64,000 bases of DNA from Sabethes cyaneus (lineage: Eukaryota; Arthropoda; Insecta; Diptera; Culicidae). The position numbers were made by a program, and so were the translations under genes. The notes beneath the pieces are model-generated. The model saw only the letters and a program-made list of their open reading frames with translations, did no database searches and was not told the DNA's origin. Shown piece after piece: positions 42,660 to 53,542 of the stretch. Within the stretch, counting starts at the first letter, position 1; every line of letters starts with the position of its first letter. The stretch is from NCBI RefSeq assembly GCF_943734655.1, contig NC_071354.1, forward strand, positions 903,001-967,000, in the 5' to 3' direction.

Positions 42660-43939
42660 CCGTCAAAAGGGGTAACTTGCAACAGTTTTCAACTATGAGT
42701 TCAAGTAAAAACTTATCTATAGCACATTTTAAGGACATTTAATTAATACAAAGTTATTAGGTCTAGGATAGAATAATTTCACATATTGAGTAAAAATATG
42801 CGATCAATATTGGCTGTTGTAGAAATTTTTAACCAGTGTGTTGCTAGTTACCCCTTCAACGAGGTAACTTGCAACAAGCAATATCTTTTGGAAATGGAAC
42901 GATTTTAATGATTTGTATGAGTTTCTTTTGACTTCAAATGTCAAATGCAAATGTTAATCCGACTCGCGATATTTAATGCTTTTGCTATGAATATACGCAG
43001 AAATGTCCTATGTCACGTAGCGTTGGTGAAAATAATTTATGAGCCCCGTAGTGCAAATTACGAATTGAAGTTTGTATGTTATTGATGCAGTTGATATTCC
43101 ATGTCTGGATCCGATAGAGCCTCCTTCTTTAAGGACCATTCACATATTACGTAACGCTCTTAGGGGAGCGGGAGTTGGGTAACAACGCATTACACGTCGT
43201 GAATCTACTATAAATAATTGGTTCGCGAAGGGGAGCGGGTGAGTAAAAATTCATCGATATCTTGTTTACGAAATATATGAATGTTTATTACGTTACGAGT
43301 GATCGTAACTAGACACTATCATATTGCTGAACGATTTCTCTCAGTGAGGATATCTTCTTTTTGGCCTCTTCTATGGTCATTTTCAGTATAATTCGAAAAA
43401 ACGGGCATATTTCCGACTTACTGAAAGCATCTCACACTCTTCAGCTGTGGTTTTAGTATCGCTTGATGCAAAATTAAATGATAACTTACCTTGTGTAGTT
43501 AACGGAACACAGCTTTTTATATATACCAGCTGTTGCAAGTTACCCCGTTTAAGTACTTGTTTTACGAATAATGTGGTAACAAGCAGGATAAACAAAACTA
43601 GTTATCATAAATCAATTATTTTGTTTCCTTATTATTCACCTTACTATAAAAAATGTATGTTAGGCTTTTTTTATTTGAAGTGCTTGTGGGCGAAACAAAC
43701 GTTTTACAGACGAAAAACTGACAATGAATTTGATACCATGTTGTGAGATTTTTTAAAAATCACCAAAACAGCAGAAAGTTAACATAACAGCATCTGAGGC
43801 TTGTTTGATCTGTTATCAACAAGATTCGGTGACTAATATAGATTGAAAATTTAAGTAACAGTTCAAGAAATACAATAAATTGAATCGATATTGCGTTGTT
43901 GCATGTTACCCCGCCGTTGCAAGTTACCCCGTTTGACGG
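42660..43939. mobile_element. 1280-bp TA-flanked TIR element with six internal copies of a 15-bp motif
   Basis: TIRs CCGTCAAAAGGGGTAACTTG (with CAAC following) and the complement of CCGTCAAACGGGGTAACTTG, flanked by TA at 42658-42659 and 43940-43941. The motif GTTGCAAGTTACCCC or its complement occurs at 42669-42683, 42840-42854 (1 mismatch), 42861-42875 (1 mismatch), 43532-43546, 43898-43912 (1 mismatch) and 43916-43930. No transposase was recognised; the frames inside are short. TA flanks suggest Tc1/mariner or pogo-like mobilisation in trans (inference). Confidence 0.82.
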
Positions 43940-43941
43940 TA

Positions 43942-44444
43942 CTAAGTAGGCAGCTGATTAACCTACACTTGCGTACTAGGAATATAAGTTTCGGAACTCT
44001 TAACCTTCTGCGGCTGAGGTGCCCTAATCTTAACAATTATGCTGACGTGGTAGTCTTTAAGCTAAACTTTAATTCTTATTAATAATAATATGTGTTAATA
44101 ATTCAATGAATTGTGTATATACAGATTTTAATTATTTTAGAATTGAGATCATATGTCTAGCAACCTTTCGGATGTATTAAAACCGCAGTTAAGAGTCGGG
44201 AAGACACTGCAAATTTAAGAATCAAAATACAATACATAACGCATTTCTTGCATTTGTCTCATTTTTGGAACCGCAAAAAGTTAAGAGTCTATACCTGGGT
44301 CTATACTGTTGGTTTCTGATTAATAAAAAAAAAATCGATGCGCAAAAATATACCATTTGAAAAATAGTGGTAATCTTAAAAAAATTATCATATGATCGAA
44401 TAACAGTACATTATTTTAACTATATTATATATTTTAACTATATA
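43942..44444. other. noncoding region
   Basis: AT-rich; nothing supportable. Confidence 0.45.
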
Positions 44445-44452
44445 CTTTAGAT

Positions 44453-44575
44453 CAGCGGTTCCCAAATGGGGGTTCGCGAACCCCCAGGGGTACGCCAAAA
44501 CTTTAGTTCGCTTCAGAATAGTATAGGGAAATCCGTCAGAGGGTACGCGAACCGAAAAAAGGTTGGGAACCGCTG
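44453..44575. mobile_element. 123-bp hAT MITE
   Basis: TIRs CAGCGGTTCCCAA and TTGGGAACCGCTG, with an 8-bp duplication CTTTAGAT at 44445-44452 and 44576-44583. Internal inverted blocks GGGGGTTCGCGAACCCCC and GGGTACGCGAACC can fold. Terminus and duplication length are typical of hAT. No coding capacity. Confidence 0.93.
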
Positions 44576-44641
44576 CTTTAGATCATGTATATTGATGCGT
44601 CATTTCTTTTCACGCAATTATTACAACGAAATGACGTGATT

Positions 44642-44920
44642 TTAATCTGCTTCTTGGAAAGGAACCCTAAATAACAAACACATTGAGTAACCATATTCTC
44701 CGTAATGGATCTTTTGTTCTACTTGTCCTATGTCCTTTTTACTTAACAAAATTGTAGTTTTCGTTGAAACATGGTGAACTGCTCTAGTTTTTCGTTTCGT
44801 AGAAAGATGGGTCAACTTCTGTAAAGCAGCTGAGGTCCGAATAGTCAGGCGAAGTATCTTCTTTAGATTCTCTTTATTCTTTTCAAACGATACTATTGTG
44901 ATCACCCAGAGCAGGATCAT
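44642..44920 (-). CDS. hypothetical small ORF with hydrophobic N-terminus
   Basis: 92 codons from the ATG of MILLWVITIVSFEKN to TAA. The first 12 residues are hydrophobic, followed by a basic, helix-prone stretch (KKILRLTIRTSAALQKL) and KTRAVHHVSTKTTILLSKK. The frame stays open upstream of the ATG for 24 more codons without another ATG. No family recognised, no neighbours that explain it, no poly(A) signal assessed. It may be chance. Confidence 0.2.
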   Translation of the reverse strand: MILLWVITIVSFEKNKENLKKILRLTIRTSAALQKLTHLSTKRKTRAVHHVSTKTTILLSKKDIGQVEQKIHYGEYGYSMCLLFRVPFQEAD

Positions 44921-45483
44921 ATTCGCCGCCGACGATGTGGCATAAAATTGCCTGTCGGCTGTGCACTTATGGCTGCAGTATAGAGCAGTCACGGCAGAAA
45001 AAGGTAAAAATCCATTAACAAGCTTGTCGGATTCGTCAGGATGCCTTGGTCAGCATATGGTTTGAGCTCACCCACGTTCGTAGATGAAAAGAAATTCGCC
45101 GGTTGGCTGCATAGAGAACGGAACAACAAATGGGCTTTTCGGCGCAAAAGGGTCCATTTGTCAGCCGTTCGAGGGATTGCCGTATTGTTGAAAAATTAAA
45201 TCAAATTAGAGGCACATGATTCTATTGATTCTAGCATGCACCCTTGTCGGCAAATTGATTTATGTTTGACCTGAACGAGCCTTTCGTGATGGTGTTTGCT
45301 GTAGTGCAACTTTGATAGCGACTTAAGTGTTCACTGTAGTGCAATCAAAGTTGATTAAACTGCAGAAATGGTGAACCAAATAATTTATAAAGTACATACT
45401 GGTATTTATTCTAAATTTTATCATTGCCTTTAAATTATTTGCAAGGTGTCTCTTAGTGCGCTAATGAAATAAGTGAAACCTAA

Positions 45484-45855
45484 CGAGAGCTTAGGCGGTT
45501 CCGTAGCCGCAAGGTTACCGAGTCAGCTGTGGCAAGGGAGTGATCGTGATTCGTGAGTTCGAATCTTTGGTACAATCAAGCCCATTCGATGTCAAGTGAC
45601 TTTAGCGTGGGTTTATTTTTAGGCTCTCTTTATACTTTCTTCATGCTGAACTCTATATTATCCTGATGAAGCCTCTTGGCAGTGCCAGTAAGTCTCTCTC
45701 ATAGTTGAATGTGTACTGGTCAGAGGAACGCAATGGATTCTTGTGGGTCCTTGTCCTGGGTTGGGTATATGTAGAAAGCATAGGAGTATATGAGATAGCG
45801 CTCACTTGAAGAACGAAGTGGGTAGTGCCAGGTTTTAAAGAAAGTGTAAACCTAA
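45484..45855 (+). mobile_element. tRNA-derived SINE, family 2, best-preserved copy
   Basis: Head with A-box-like TAGCCGCAAGG (45504-45514) and B-box-like GTTCGAATC (45557-45565), then TCAAGCCCATTCGATGTCAA, TGACTTTAGCGTGGG, ATGCTGAACTCTATATTATC and GTGTACTGGTCAGAGG. The same blocks occur in the same order, reversed, at 13790-13920 and 57020-57285. The 3' border is approximate: the next element starts at 45858. Confidence 0.72.
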
Positions 45856-45857
45856 TA

Positions 45858-46391
45858 CAGAATCCTTCCGCTAATCCGACACCCAATAATTCGAAGACTC
45901 GATAATCCGGAAAATTCTGAATGAAAAAGCATTGTACTTAGCTTCTTTAAATTAATTGCTGCCTTCATTTCTGCATTTGAATCAATATGTGGAACTTATT
46001 CCTATTAAAAAGAAATGGCAAATGATGCTCCTTATAACTATATTCAATTTTGCTAGGTGCTCCATGTTTTCACCACCCTTCTCAATAGAATAAAGTTCTT
46101 GGGCTTATTTCTAAACTGACCAAAAGTTTAGAAGTATTTTATTGATTAAATTGAACATTACTTAGTATATAACAAATTTACTAATATATTTTGGGGCGAA
46201 CCAACCGCCGGTTGCCCCATTAAAAAAATTAATAAATAATAAAAATAAAATTTACCATATACGTATTTACGACAAATCTTTTTGGAAACTTCAAACCACC
46301 GCTGACAGTAGTTTGACTACGGATTTGCAGATTATGGAGCCAAAATTCAATAATCCGGCGATGAAGTTGGCGGATTAACCGGGTGGTACTG
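45858..46391. mobile_element. 534-bp pogo/Tigger-like non-autonomous element
   Basis: TIRs CAGAATCCTTCCGCTAATCC and the complement of CAGTACCACCCGGTTAATCC, flanked by TA (45856-45857 and 46392-46393). Subterminal blocks GATAATCCGGAAAATTC and ATAATCCGGCGATG repeat the AATCCG motif. No coding frame. Confidence 0.8.
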
Positions 46392-46580
46392 TATTAATTT
46401 ACGAAGGTTTTTACTTTTAATTGAAATATCCGGTGCATAGAATCAAGAATCATGCGCCGAATACAAATATGTATATAAATTATAAGAAATGGAAATTTTC
46501 AAAATAATCATACAAAATGGGCCAAAGGTTCCAAGAATATCATAAAATTTTGCATACGGGCATGCTTTAAGGATTTATTA

Positions 46581-47113
46581 TGCAGCCCCTGTGTATGGGA
46601 CTGCCGCGGATCCACCTGGAAGAGGGGAATCCGCGAACTTAAATCTAAAGAAACCAAACACGCACGATCTATCTCTAGATTACGACTGTCTTTATTGAAA
46701 CTAAATTTACAAACAGGAAACTTAAGACCAGGTAATAAAACTGCTGTCGGTAGGCATCGTTGGTAATTCCATGGTTGTGAGTATCGGTCCGCCTATTTTG
46801 ATGCTTCGTCCAGACGGTGTGAAAACAGGCAAACGTCCTGCCTATGGAATGTTGATATGATGATGATGGGCAAAGCGAAATGGGCGGCAGGTAGTGACCG
46901 AAAATAACATATCCCTTTAGTTTATTTGGCGCATAGGTAGCAAGCGCCGTTAAACAAAACAAAATCAAATTAAACCTTATGTTGTGAATGGGGGTTTTCC
47001 CCGCCAGAAGGCCGATCCTTCAATCAGCTTATTGTAATGCATCTGGGGAATTCATATCACACCGCATATACTTTAAAATACAGGTAGGCAAATTAAGGAA
47101 GAGTGGCGCTGCA
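46581..47113 (-). repeat. gypsy 3' LTR (left)
   Basis: 533 bp. On the minus strand it begins TGCAGCGCCACTC and ends GGGGCTGCA. Two single-base differences from 51214-51746 were seen (GTGTATGG versus GCGTATGG; GACCGAAAAT versus GACCGACAAT). Preceded by ATTA. Confidence 0.95.
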
Positions 47114-47126
47114 TCTCCCCCCTCTT
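47114..47126 (-). promoter_or_regulatory. gypsy polypurine tract
   Basis: AAGAGGGGGGAGA on the minus strand abuts the 3' LTR. Confidence 0.88.
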
Positions 47127-49757
47127 ATTGAGCTGCAAGACACACGTCTTGCAGTGGTTAGGTGTTTGGTGATATCCGTTAATGCCTTCCTGGTGTAGTC
47201 AAGTCTAAATAACTGAATGGAGTATGCTGATATCATATAGCTTGACCAGCGATGTTCGTATATATTGTCGTTTCTCTTATTCGCTTCAGGTTTGTTTTTA
47301 TTTTCGTTAATTTTTTAAACCTTTGATGATGTCCTTTTGATATTGACCTTTTTGTCTGCAAAACCTTCTGCGTTGGATTTTTTTGATTTCGCCTTTTGAA
47401 GCAATATTGTTGCCGCTTATGACATAGTTGATAAAACGTTCTTTTCGGTAAATGGTGTTGGTATCAACTTGATAATTATAATAATTATAATATGTATTCT
47501 CGTTTGACATTCCCTTTCGCTCGCTATTTTTGTTGTAATAGTACTTTGCCATTTGCTACTTCTCCCACTTCCGTTGCCTTTCGCTGCTTCCGGTTGATCT
47601 AGCATTCAGCTCGTCGGTGCCTGGGTACGGCACAACATCCTTCCTTTGCGGACTGCAGAGTCGTTTTCTTTATCGCAACGCTTCATTTTATAATTGTACT
47701 TATTTTTCTATCACAATATAGCATTTGCTCATGAAAATATACATTTTATTTTTTTGAATTTCTTAAAAGTGTCTAAAAGTTGCTGCACGCTTTGCCAAAA
47801 TATTAATCACTACTAGCAAAACTGTGAATGGGGAATTTACATTGTCATTAAATCTCTTCTAAATTCATTCCAAAAATATTTTTAATCACTCAACTGTACC
47901 TATTCATTATATTATTTAACGTGAAAGTTAAGCCTATCAACTACTAACGATTTCTTTTTTATAAAAATATAACATGACGTATAAAATGCTATTGAAGTTG
48001 TAGTATTGCTACGTAATGTTGCATGTTTCCTAGACAAAGGTTTGCAATATATTATTTAGTATAAACCATAGTAATTTAGTGTTAGCTGTGACAACGTTAT
48101 AAAGAATTTCATATTATAATATTTTCTTCGCTTTTCCATAATTAATCATCAACAATCATCTCATTTTTTTTAATATCTACAATGCAATTTTACTCTCTCT
48201 ATGTTCGATAGTCACTGTTATTATTTTACTTTATTTATTATCTTTTCCTATTATAAATACTACTGGTCTTTTGATTTTTTTTTTTTTTTTATCAAATTAC
48301 AAAAATATAGAAGAATGGGCAAGTTAATTTTGTATACTTTCTAGCTATGCAGTTTTAATGAATAAAAATAGGCAAATGTATATTAATAACTTGATTGAAC
48401 ATAGGTTCATGAGGAAGTGCCCACCGGCGAAATATTTCTCAAATTTTCCCATATTGTTTATGTATTTAGTCATTTTTGGTTTTTATATATATAGATTATT
48501 TTTCATTATAACGTTTTTATAAGAGTATGCATTGAAATTTTGTTTTTACTTTTATTAGTTTAATTATTTGTTCTGTTTGAGTCGTACTAAATTTTTTTAG
48601 ATTTGTTTCATATTTTAAGCGGTCTCTGTTACCCGTTAATTTTCTTGTTTCCTTTATCGTCGGTCATTTGCCTTATTTTTTTTTTTCTCGTCATTATCCC
48701 TCTTCGTCATTATCTTCTCTTCGCGGAATTCATGTATATTATTTATATAGTCGTCAATAACTGTCAATTCTGCTTGCTGCTGAATTCGCTCTTTACGTAA
48801 TTTATTAAGTCGCTCTTTTAATTTTTTTATTATTCGTCCTCGTGTTCCTTCTTAATCCACTTTACATATGCAGGAAATTGCATATCTCCTCCCCTCTCCC
48901 TCTGTAGGTGCGTCCACCTATTTTAAGGATTCTGGCAACAGGCTTGGGTAGAACTGTCATACATGTTTACATTCATTCCGGGTGCCGAAACCCGTTCATT
49001 TACTCATCATATTCACACACACTCGCTTACTTCAGTTATTCGGCTAACTGGTGTTTGTTTTGCAACAGTCTTCCTAGCCATCTTGCACTAGAAATTCCCT
49101 TCAGGAGATTCAACCAACAATCTAATTACTGTCCTTACATCCACCTCCCTTTCTTTTACTTATTACTTATAACTCTCTTGTACTCATAAATGCCTCTCTA
49201 GGACTTTTGTACCGCTCATCTTCTATCTGAAAGGAAATAAATTTTATATATAAAAAAAACAAATGCCAGACAGCCATCTGTCTGTAAATAAGGTTTGCTC
49301 CTTTCCCTCCTTTGTTAAATTCACCTGAAAAATAGATACTTAGTTAATTTTTTTAAACATATGTTATTAATTATTAAATTTTCTTTTCTTTTCTGAAATT
49401 CCTTGTTACGAAAGTTCTAACTATCAGTCTTCCCAATATTCTAGCATACAATATAAAAGCAGGTCAAGTCTCCATCCCTTTCATGTCAATACGCCATATT
49501 CTTTATATACCAACTTTCATGCAGTGTCTTCCTTGAATTGTCTTTTATGTCCTTTTATATTTTGAAATATGCCATTATATTCGCGTATGATCTATGTATG
49601 TTTTTGTTTCCTGTATAAATGTGCGTCATGTAGTCAAATAATTATTCCTAATCGCTATATTTCCAACTAACTATGTTAAACCGTTAATCCTTTTTTCCTA
49701 AAGATCGACATATGACAACAAAAAAGTGTCGACACAGTTTTAAAAAAAATATGTTTT
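47127..49757 (-). other. AT-rich internal region of the gypsy element, no long frame
   Basis: Lies where an env-like third ORF or a long 3' UTR would be. It includes T and A runs (for example around 48276-48291), and the open frames are short and low-complexity. No envelope, protease or membrane motif was recognised, so no coding claim is made. Confidence 0.5.
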
Positions 49758-50830
49758 TTAATCATAATACCGTTTCAGACGGTTATTATGTACTTTTTCT
49801 AACTTGTTTCCGTTTTTAATGACCGTGGTCATTTCACTTGGTAATTCGACCACCTCATATGGTCCCCGCCAGTTATTTTGCAATTTCTGACCCGCACCCG
49901 TATGGACGGCCTTTACTAAAACTAAATCTCCCCACATGGGTTGCCAATTATTAGTATTCTTATCGTAGAGCTCTTTTCGTTTCTCTTTGGATAATAATAG
50001 ATTCCTTCTTGCTTTTGCGCGTGTTTCAAAAAATATACTTTTCAGTTCCTTTGTGTAATCACCGTAACTTAAATCGTCAAAGTCTTGTCGTTTATATGTC
50101 GATGCCGGGATATTAGCTCTCCGGCCGTACATTAATTCGAACGGCGTGTACCCCGTCGATGAGTTCATTGTTGTGTTGTATTCGAAAGTGAAAAAGGGCA
50201 GATGTTGATCCCATGTATGAGGCTTACCGCCAACATACTGCCTTAAATACATTTTTAATTCACGATTCGACCTTTCTACCAAGTTCGCCTGTGGGTGGTA
50301 TGCACTTGTGGTTATTTTTTTAATTTTCAAAATTTTGCACACATCTTTCATCAATGTGCTAACGAAATTTGTTCCATTGTTGGTGACTAATTCCAGAGGA
50401 GCACCATATTTGCAAATTAAATTTTCTACGAAGTTTGGGCAACCGTCTGACTCTCCTGATTGACCATCGGCGCAATTGTTAAAAATCTAGTTAAGTCGTC
50501 TTGCATGACTAAGCCATATTTATTCCCCCAATCGGACTCGGGCAACACGACGATGTCCATAAATAATTTTTCAAATGGCCCTGATGCGGTTGTCGTTATC
50601 CGCATTGGTATTTTATTCATTTTGCAAATTTTATTTTTCTGGCAGGGAATCACACTGCCTTACGTAATTTTCAATATCTCAGCGCATATTTGTCCAGATA
50701 TACAAAGTTCCAATTTTCTGACGCATTCGCTTAGCGCATACATGCCCTTCAAGTGGACTGTCATGAAATTCGTGCAATACCAGTCAATATCAATAATATG
50801 GCAAATAATCTTTGACCAACAAACGTACCT
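49758..50830 (-). pseudogene. gypsy integrase remnant
   Basis: The minus strand carries the integrase zinc domain (LHEFHDSPLEGH and CDSLPEK-like, about 50760 to 50640), the core beginning GPFEKLFMDIVVLPESDWG with the first catalytic Asp, LVMQDDLTRF, then after a 1-nt deletion near 50432 the block LVTNNGTNF, and STSAYHPQA-type ITTSAYHPQANLVERSNREL with the catalytic Glu. The C-terminus (GPYEVVELPSEMTTVI, ending RLKRYYD) is intact. The second catalytic residue, Asp in the family motif TD.GT.F, reads Asn here. Early stops, the frameshift and the Asn make the enzyme inactive. Confidence 0.88.
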
Positions 50831-51200
50831 TAATCTCTACAAAAATAAAAAGAAAAAATAAACAAATAAACTTACCCCACAATCTCCTTTTTTGTGATTA
50901 ACTCAAAATTCAGCAGCAGGAACAAAAAAAAGTGTCGTTGAACAGATTAAAAATTTTGCTAACCTCAAACACAGCTAGTCCGAAACAATTAATGCGAAAC
51001 GTTTTTGTTTTACTTCACTTGAGCTTCTGTAGCATACACCGACTTTGCACTCACTTCAAGCACTTTGTTTGCGAAATGAAACAAGGTTTTTCGACTTTAC
51101 AAAATTATGTTTCGTACTACTACCGCGGCACCAAACACAAAATGGCACGGATTCCGCCACCAGTCAGAAACTACGTTCGGCTCTCCTTCAGGGTCACCGC

Positions 51201-51208
51201 TGTCACCA
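51201..51208 (-). promoter_or_regulatory. gypsy primer-binding site candidate
   Basis: TGGTGACA on the minus strand, 5 nt inside the 5' LTR. TGG is the complement of a tRNA CCA end, and TGGTGAC would fit tRNA-Trp in related elements, but downstream bases do not match well, so the tRNA is uncertain. Confidence 0.5.
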
Positions 51209-51213
51209 CAAAA

Positions 51214-51746
51214 TGCAGCCCCTGCGTATGGGACTGCCGCGGATCCACCTGGAAGAGGGGAATCCGCGAACTTAAATCTAAAGAAACCAAACACGCACGA
51301 TCTATCTCTAGATTACGACTGTCTTTATTGAAACTAAATTTACAAACAGGAAACTTAAGACCAGGTAATAAAACTGCTGTCGGTAGGCATCGTTGGTAAT
51401 TCCATGGTTGTGAGTATCGGTCCGCCTATTTTGATGCTTCGTCCAGACGGTGTGAAAACAGGCAAACGTCCTGCCTATGGAATGTTGATATGATGATGAT
51501 GGGCAAAGCGAAATGGGCGGCAGGTAGTGACCGACAATAACATATCCCTTTAGTTTATTTGGCGCATAGGTAGCAAGCGCCGTTAAACAAAACAAAATCA
51601 AATTAAACCTTATGTTGTGAATGGGGGTTTTCCCCGCCAGAAGGCCGATCCTTCAATCAGCTTATTGTAATGCATCTGGGGAATTCATATCACACCGCAT
51701 ATACTTTAAAATACAGGTAGGCAAATTAAGGAAGAGTGGCGCTGCA
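51214..51746 (-). repeat. gypsy 5' LTR (right)
   Basis: 533 bp, two differences from the left LTR by eye; followed on the right by the ATTA duplication. The minus-strand AATAAA (plus-strand TTTATT in CTGTCTTTATTGAAAC) is a poly(A) signal candidate. Confidence 0.95.
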
Positions 51747-51750
51747 ATTA

Positions 51751-53130
51751 ATGAAAACAATACATATTTAAAAAACCAAGCTCCCATATTTTCCCAGAAA
51801 ACTCCAAGGGAAATTTTCCGATTTTCTTGGACATAGCTTATTTTAAAATGTTTATTCGACTTTATTTTGGAATTTACTACCACTGTGGAAAATATTGTGG
51901 AAATTTTTTTTCTAGGTAATATTTCTAGATAACTACGAGAATTTACTTATATTTTCATTAAGGAATATTTACTCTGTTCATAAACTATGCCGGTATGAAA
52001 TGCCCGTATTTATGAAATTCAGAAACTCGACGGCCCAAACCTTCACGATAATTTTGAAAAATATTTAGCGCTGCCAGAGTATTTCTTCGCTTTCCCTGAA
52101 AACGATGCCGAACTTGTTAACACTTTCAAAATCCAACCAAATGTTGCGTCACTTGCGATACGAGGTGTTAATCATCAAAATTTGAACTTATGAAATTCCA
52201 CACTATCAAACTCATTATCATATTATCTGGCACGAGTCACGGTAAATAGAACATCTCTGCAGCACACGTTGAGTCAGTCGCAACGCTATTTGAATTTCCA
52301 TATCCTGAGCCTATGAATAGAGTACGAGATAAATTTGATAAGAGAAATTCCACAAGACGTCATCGTCACTCTGAACAAGCACCTGTTGTGTTTCACGATT
52401 CATCATTAGTGGCCGGCGCCAATGCAACAAAAACAAGAGTGTTTATTTAGAAGGTGTATGAAATAGACACAGTCTAGGATGTTCAGAAACGGCACAGCAT
52501 CGGCTTTATTGCGTCATAATGCAGTCGACTGTTGAAGCCGGTCCCGGCATTATAAAGATGCTTTTTCAATCGTCTGGAAACGGTCGAATGGGACGTCATG
52601 GAAAAATAAAACTAGGTAGAAGTTGAATCGTCATCAGTTGCTGAGATGCTTAAATATTCGCATTCGCAACAGACATTAAGCCGGGTTGCAGGAATCGGCA
52701 ATGCATCCCAGTTGGCAACACGTCCAGACGCTGCGTCAACAGAGAGTCGATCTGTTCTAGGGTGGAGAGCGGTTGAATCGTAATCAGACAGAGCTGCTAT
52801 GTCATCATCAGCACAGAAGCACCTATCATCACAGCCGTCGCAGAGCGCCAGTACTTGCGCACATGTCGTGTCGAGAAGGCGGTAATATTGCCGAACGCTC
52901 TTATGTGAACAGCTGTCATTCAGCTGCTGAAGTGTGAGAAACCGAATCGTTTCCTGTGGAAATTGTGAGGTGTACCAAATTTTTTTCGTTGTCTAGCACT
53001 CTACTAGATTGATTAATCAGCAGTGAATTCCAGCGATAAAATTCAGGATTTATTTTCAATTAAGTTTGGAGCCATAAAAATTTAGCCAGTGAAGCGCGGT
53101 GCTCGATACTAAGTGAAATTAATAAGTACG
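51751..53130. other. upstream region of the Commissureless-like exon
   Basis: Noncoding. It should contain promoter and 5' UTR. Two CAGCTG E-boxes flank a TCATTC initiator-like motif at about 52908-52930. No TATA box is obvious. The gypsy element ends 1.4 kb before the start codon. Confidence 0.35.
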
Positions 53131-53542
53131 ATGGATAGTTTGGAGTCAAAGATAACTTTCGAAATACCAAATCATCTCGATTTTGACAAACTTTTTCGAG
53201 GACATAATTATTCGCTGTTTTGGCCAAGTTTGCACTACCAACAGAGCGCAGCAGCAAGTGCAGCTGGACTTGGTTCCATGATGGGTTCAACCGGTGCCGA
53301 GACAGTGTTTGGTGATTACAATTCAAGTGACTTTAACCTGTTGAATAGTCTGCAAAATTATGCCAGTCGGAGTGGGCCAGCAAGAGTAGGAGACGGCAGT
53401 GAACAGCTGCTTGATCCCACCTACGAGCGGTTTATCGGAGATGTTTGGGTGGGCATTGTTCTTACGCTCATGATTCTATCGTCGATATTTTGCATGTGTT
53501 CCTGTTTCCTGTATCACAAATTTCGACAGTGGCAACGGAGCG
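53131..53542 (+). CDS. first coding exon of a single-pass membrane protein, Commissureless-like
   Basis: ATG at 53131 opens 137 codons plus one base to a strong donor (GAGCG|GTGAGTAT at 53542/53543). No N-terminal signal peptide: the first 100 residues are polar, with Ala/Ser/Gly runs and an acidic end (EQLLDPTYERFIGD). A single membrane segment VWVGIVLTLMILSSIFCMCS at about 105-128 is followed by FLYHKFRQWQRS, a basic juxtamembrane strip. A long leader without signal peptide, one mid-protein membrane segment and a short KFR.W motif resemble the fly Commissureless family, which sorts Robo away from growth cones and binds Nedd4 ligases through cytoplasmic PY motifs. The cytoplasmic part would be in later exons, which I did not find. 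The family call is from memory of its architecture, so moderate. Reading past the donor adds 36 codons and a stop. Confidence 0.55.

Larger units (their letters stand above)
46581..51746 (-). mobile_element. gypsy-type LTR retrotransposon, internally deleted
   Basis: 5166 bp on the minus strand, two 533-bp LTRs, and a 4-bp target duplication ATTA (46577-46580 and 51747-51750). A TGG-starting primer site follows the 5' LTR and a purine tract precedes the 3' LTR. Only integrase coding remains. Between the primer site and the integrase zinc domain there are under 400 bp, so gag, protease, RT and RNase H are gone. Between the integrase stop and the 3' LTR lie 2.6 kb of AT-rich sequence without a long frame. 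Confidence 0.95.

Noticed and set aside
42660..43939. CRISPR-like array because of repeated 15-bp motif
   Set aside because: Copies are in both orientations, irregularly spaced and bounded by TIRs with TA flanks; the genome is eukaryotic.
45484..45570. Possible functional tRNA gene
   Set aside because: A and B boxes are present but no cloverleaf could be drawn, and the same segment recurs with a SINE body elsewhere.
46675..46968. 97-codon minus-strand frame, repeated at 51308-51601
   Set aside because: It lies entirely inside both gypsy LTRs, so its duplication reflects the LTR pair, and it has no recognisable domain.
47307..47605. Overlapping minus-strand frames rich in Tyr and Asn inside the gypsy element
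   Set aside because: Low-complexity TAATTATAA-derived translation; no env, gag or membrane signature.
53113..53130. Upstream extension of the Commissureless-like frame
   Set aside because: It would start at GTG; the ATG at 53131 is the first in frame.
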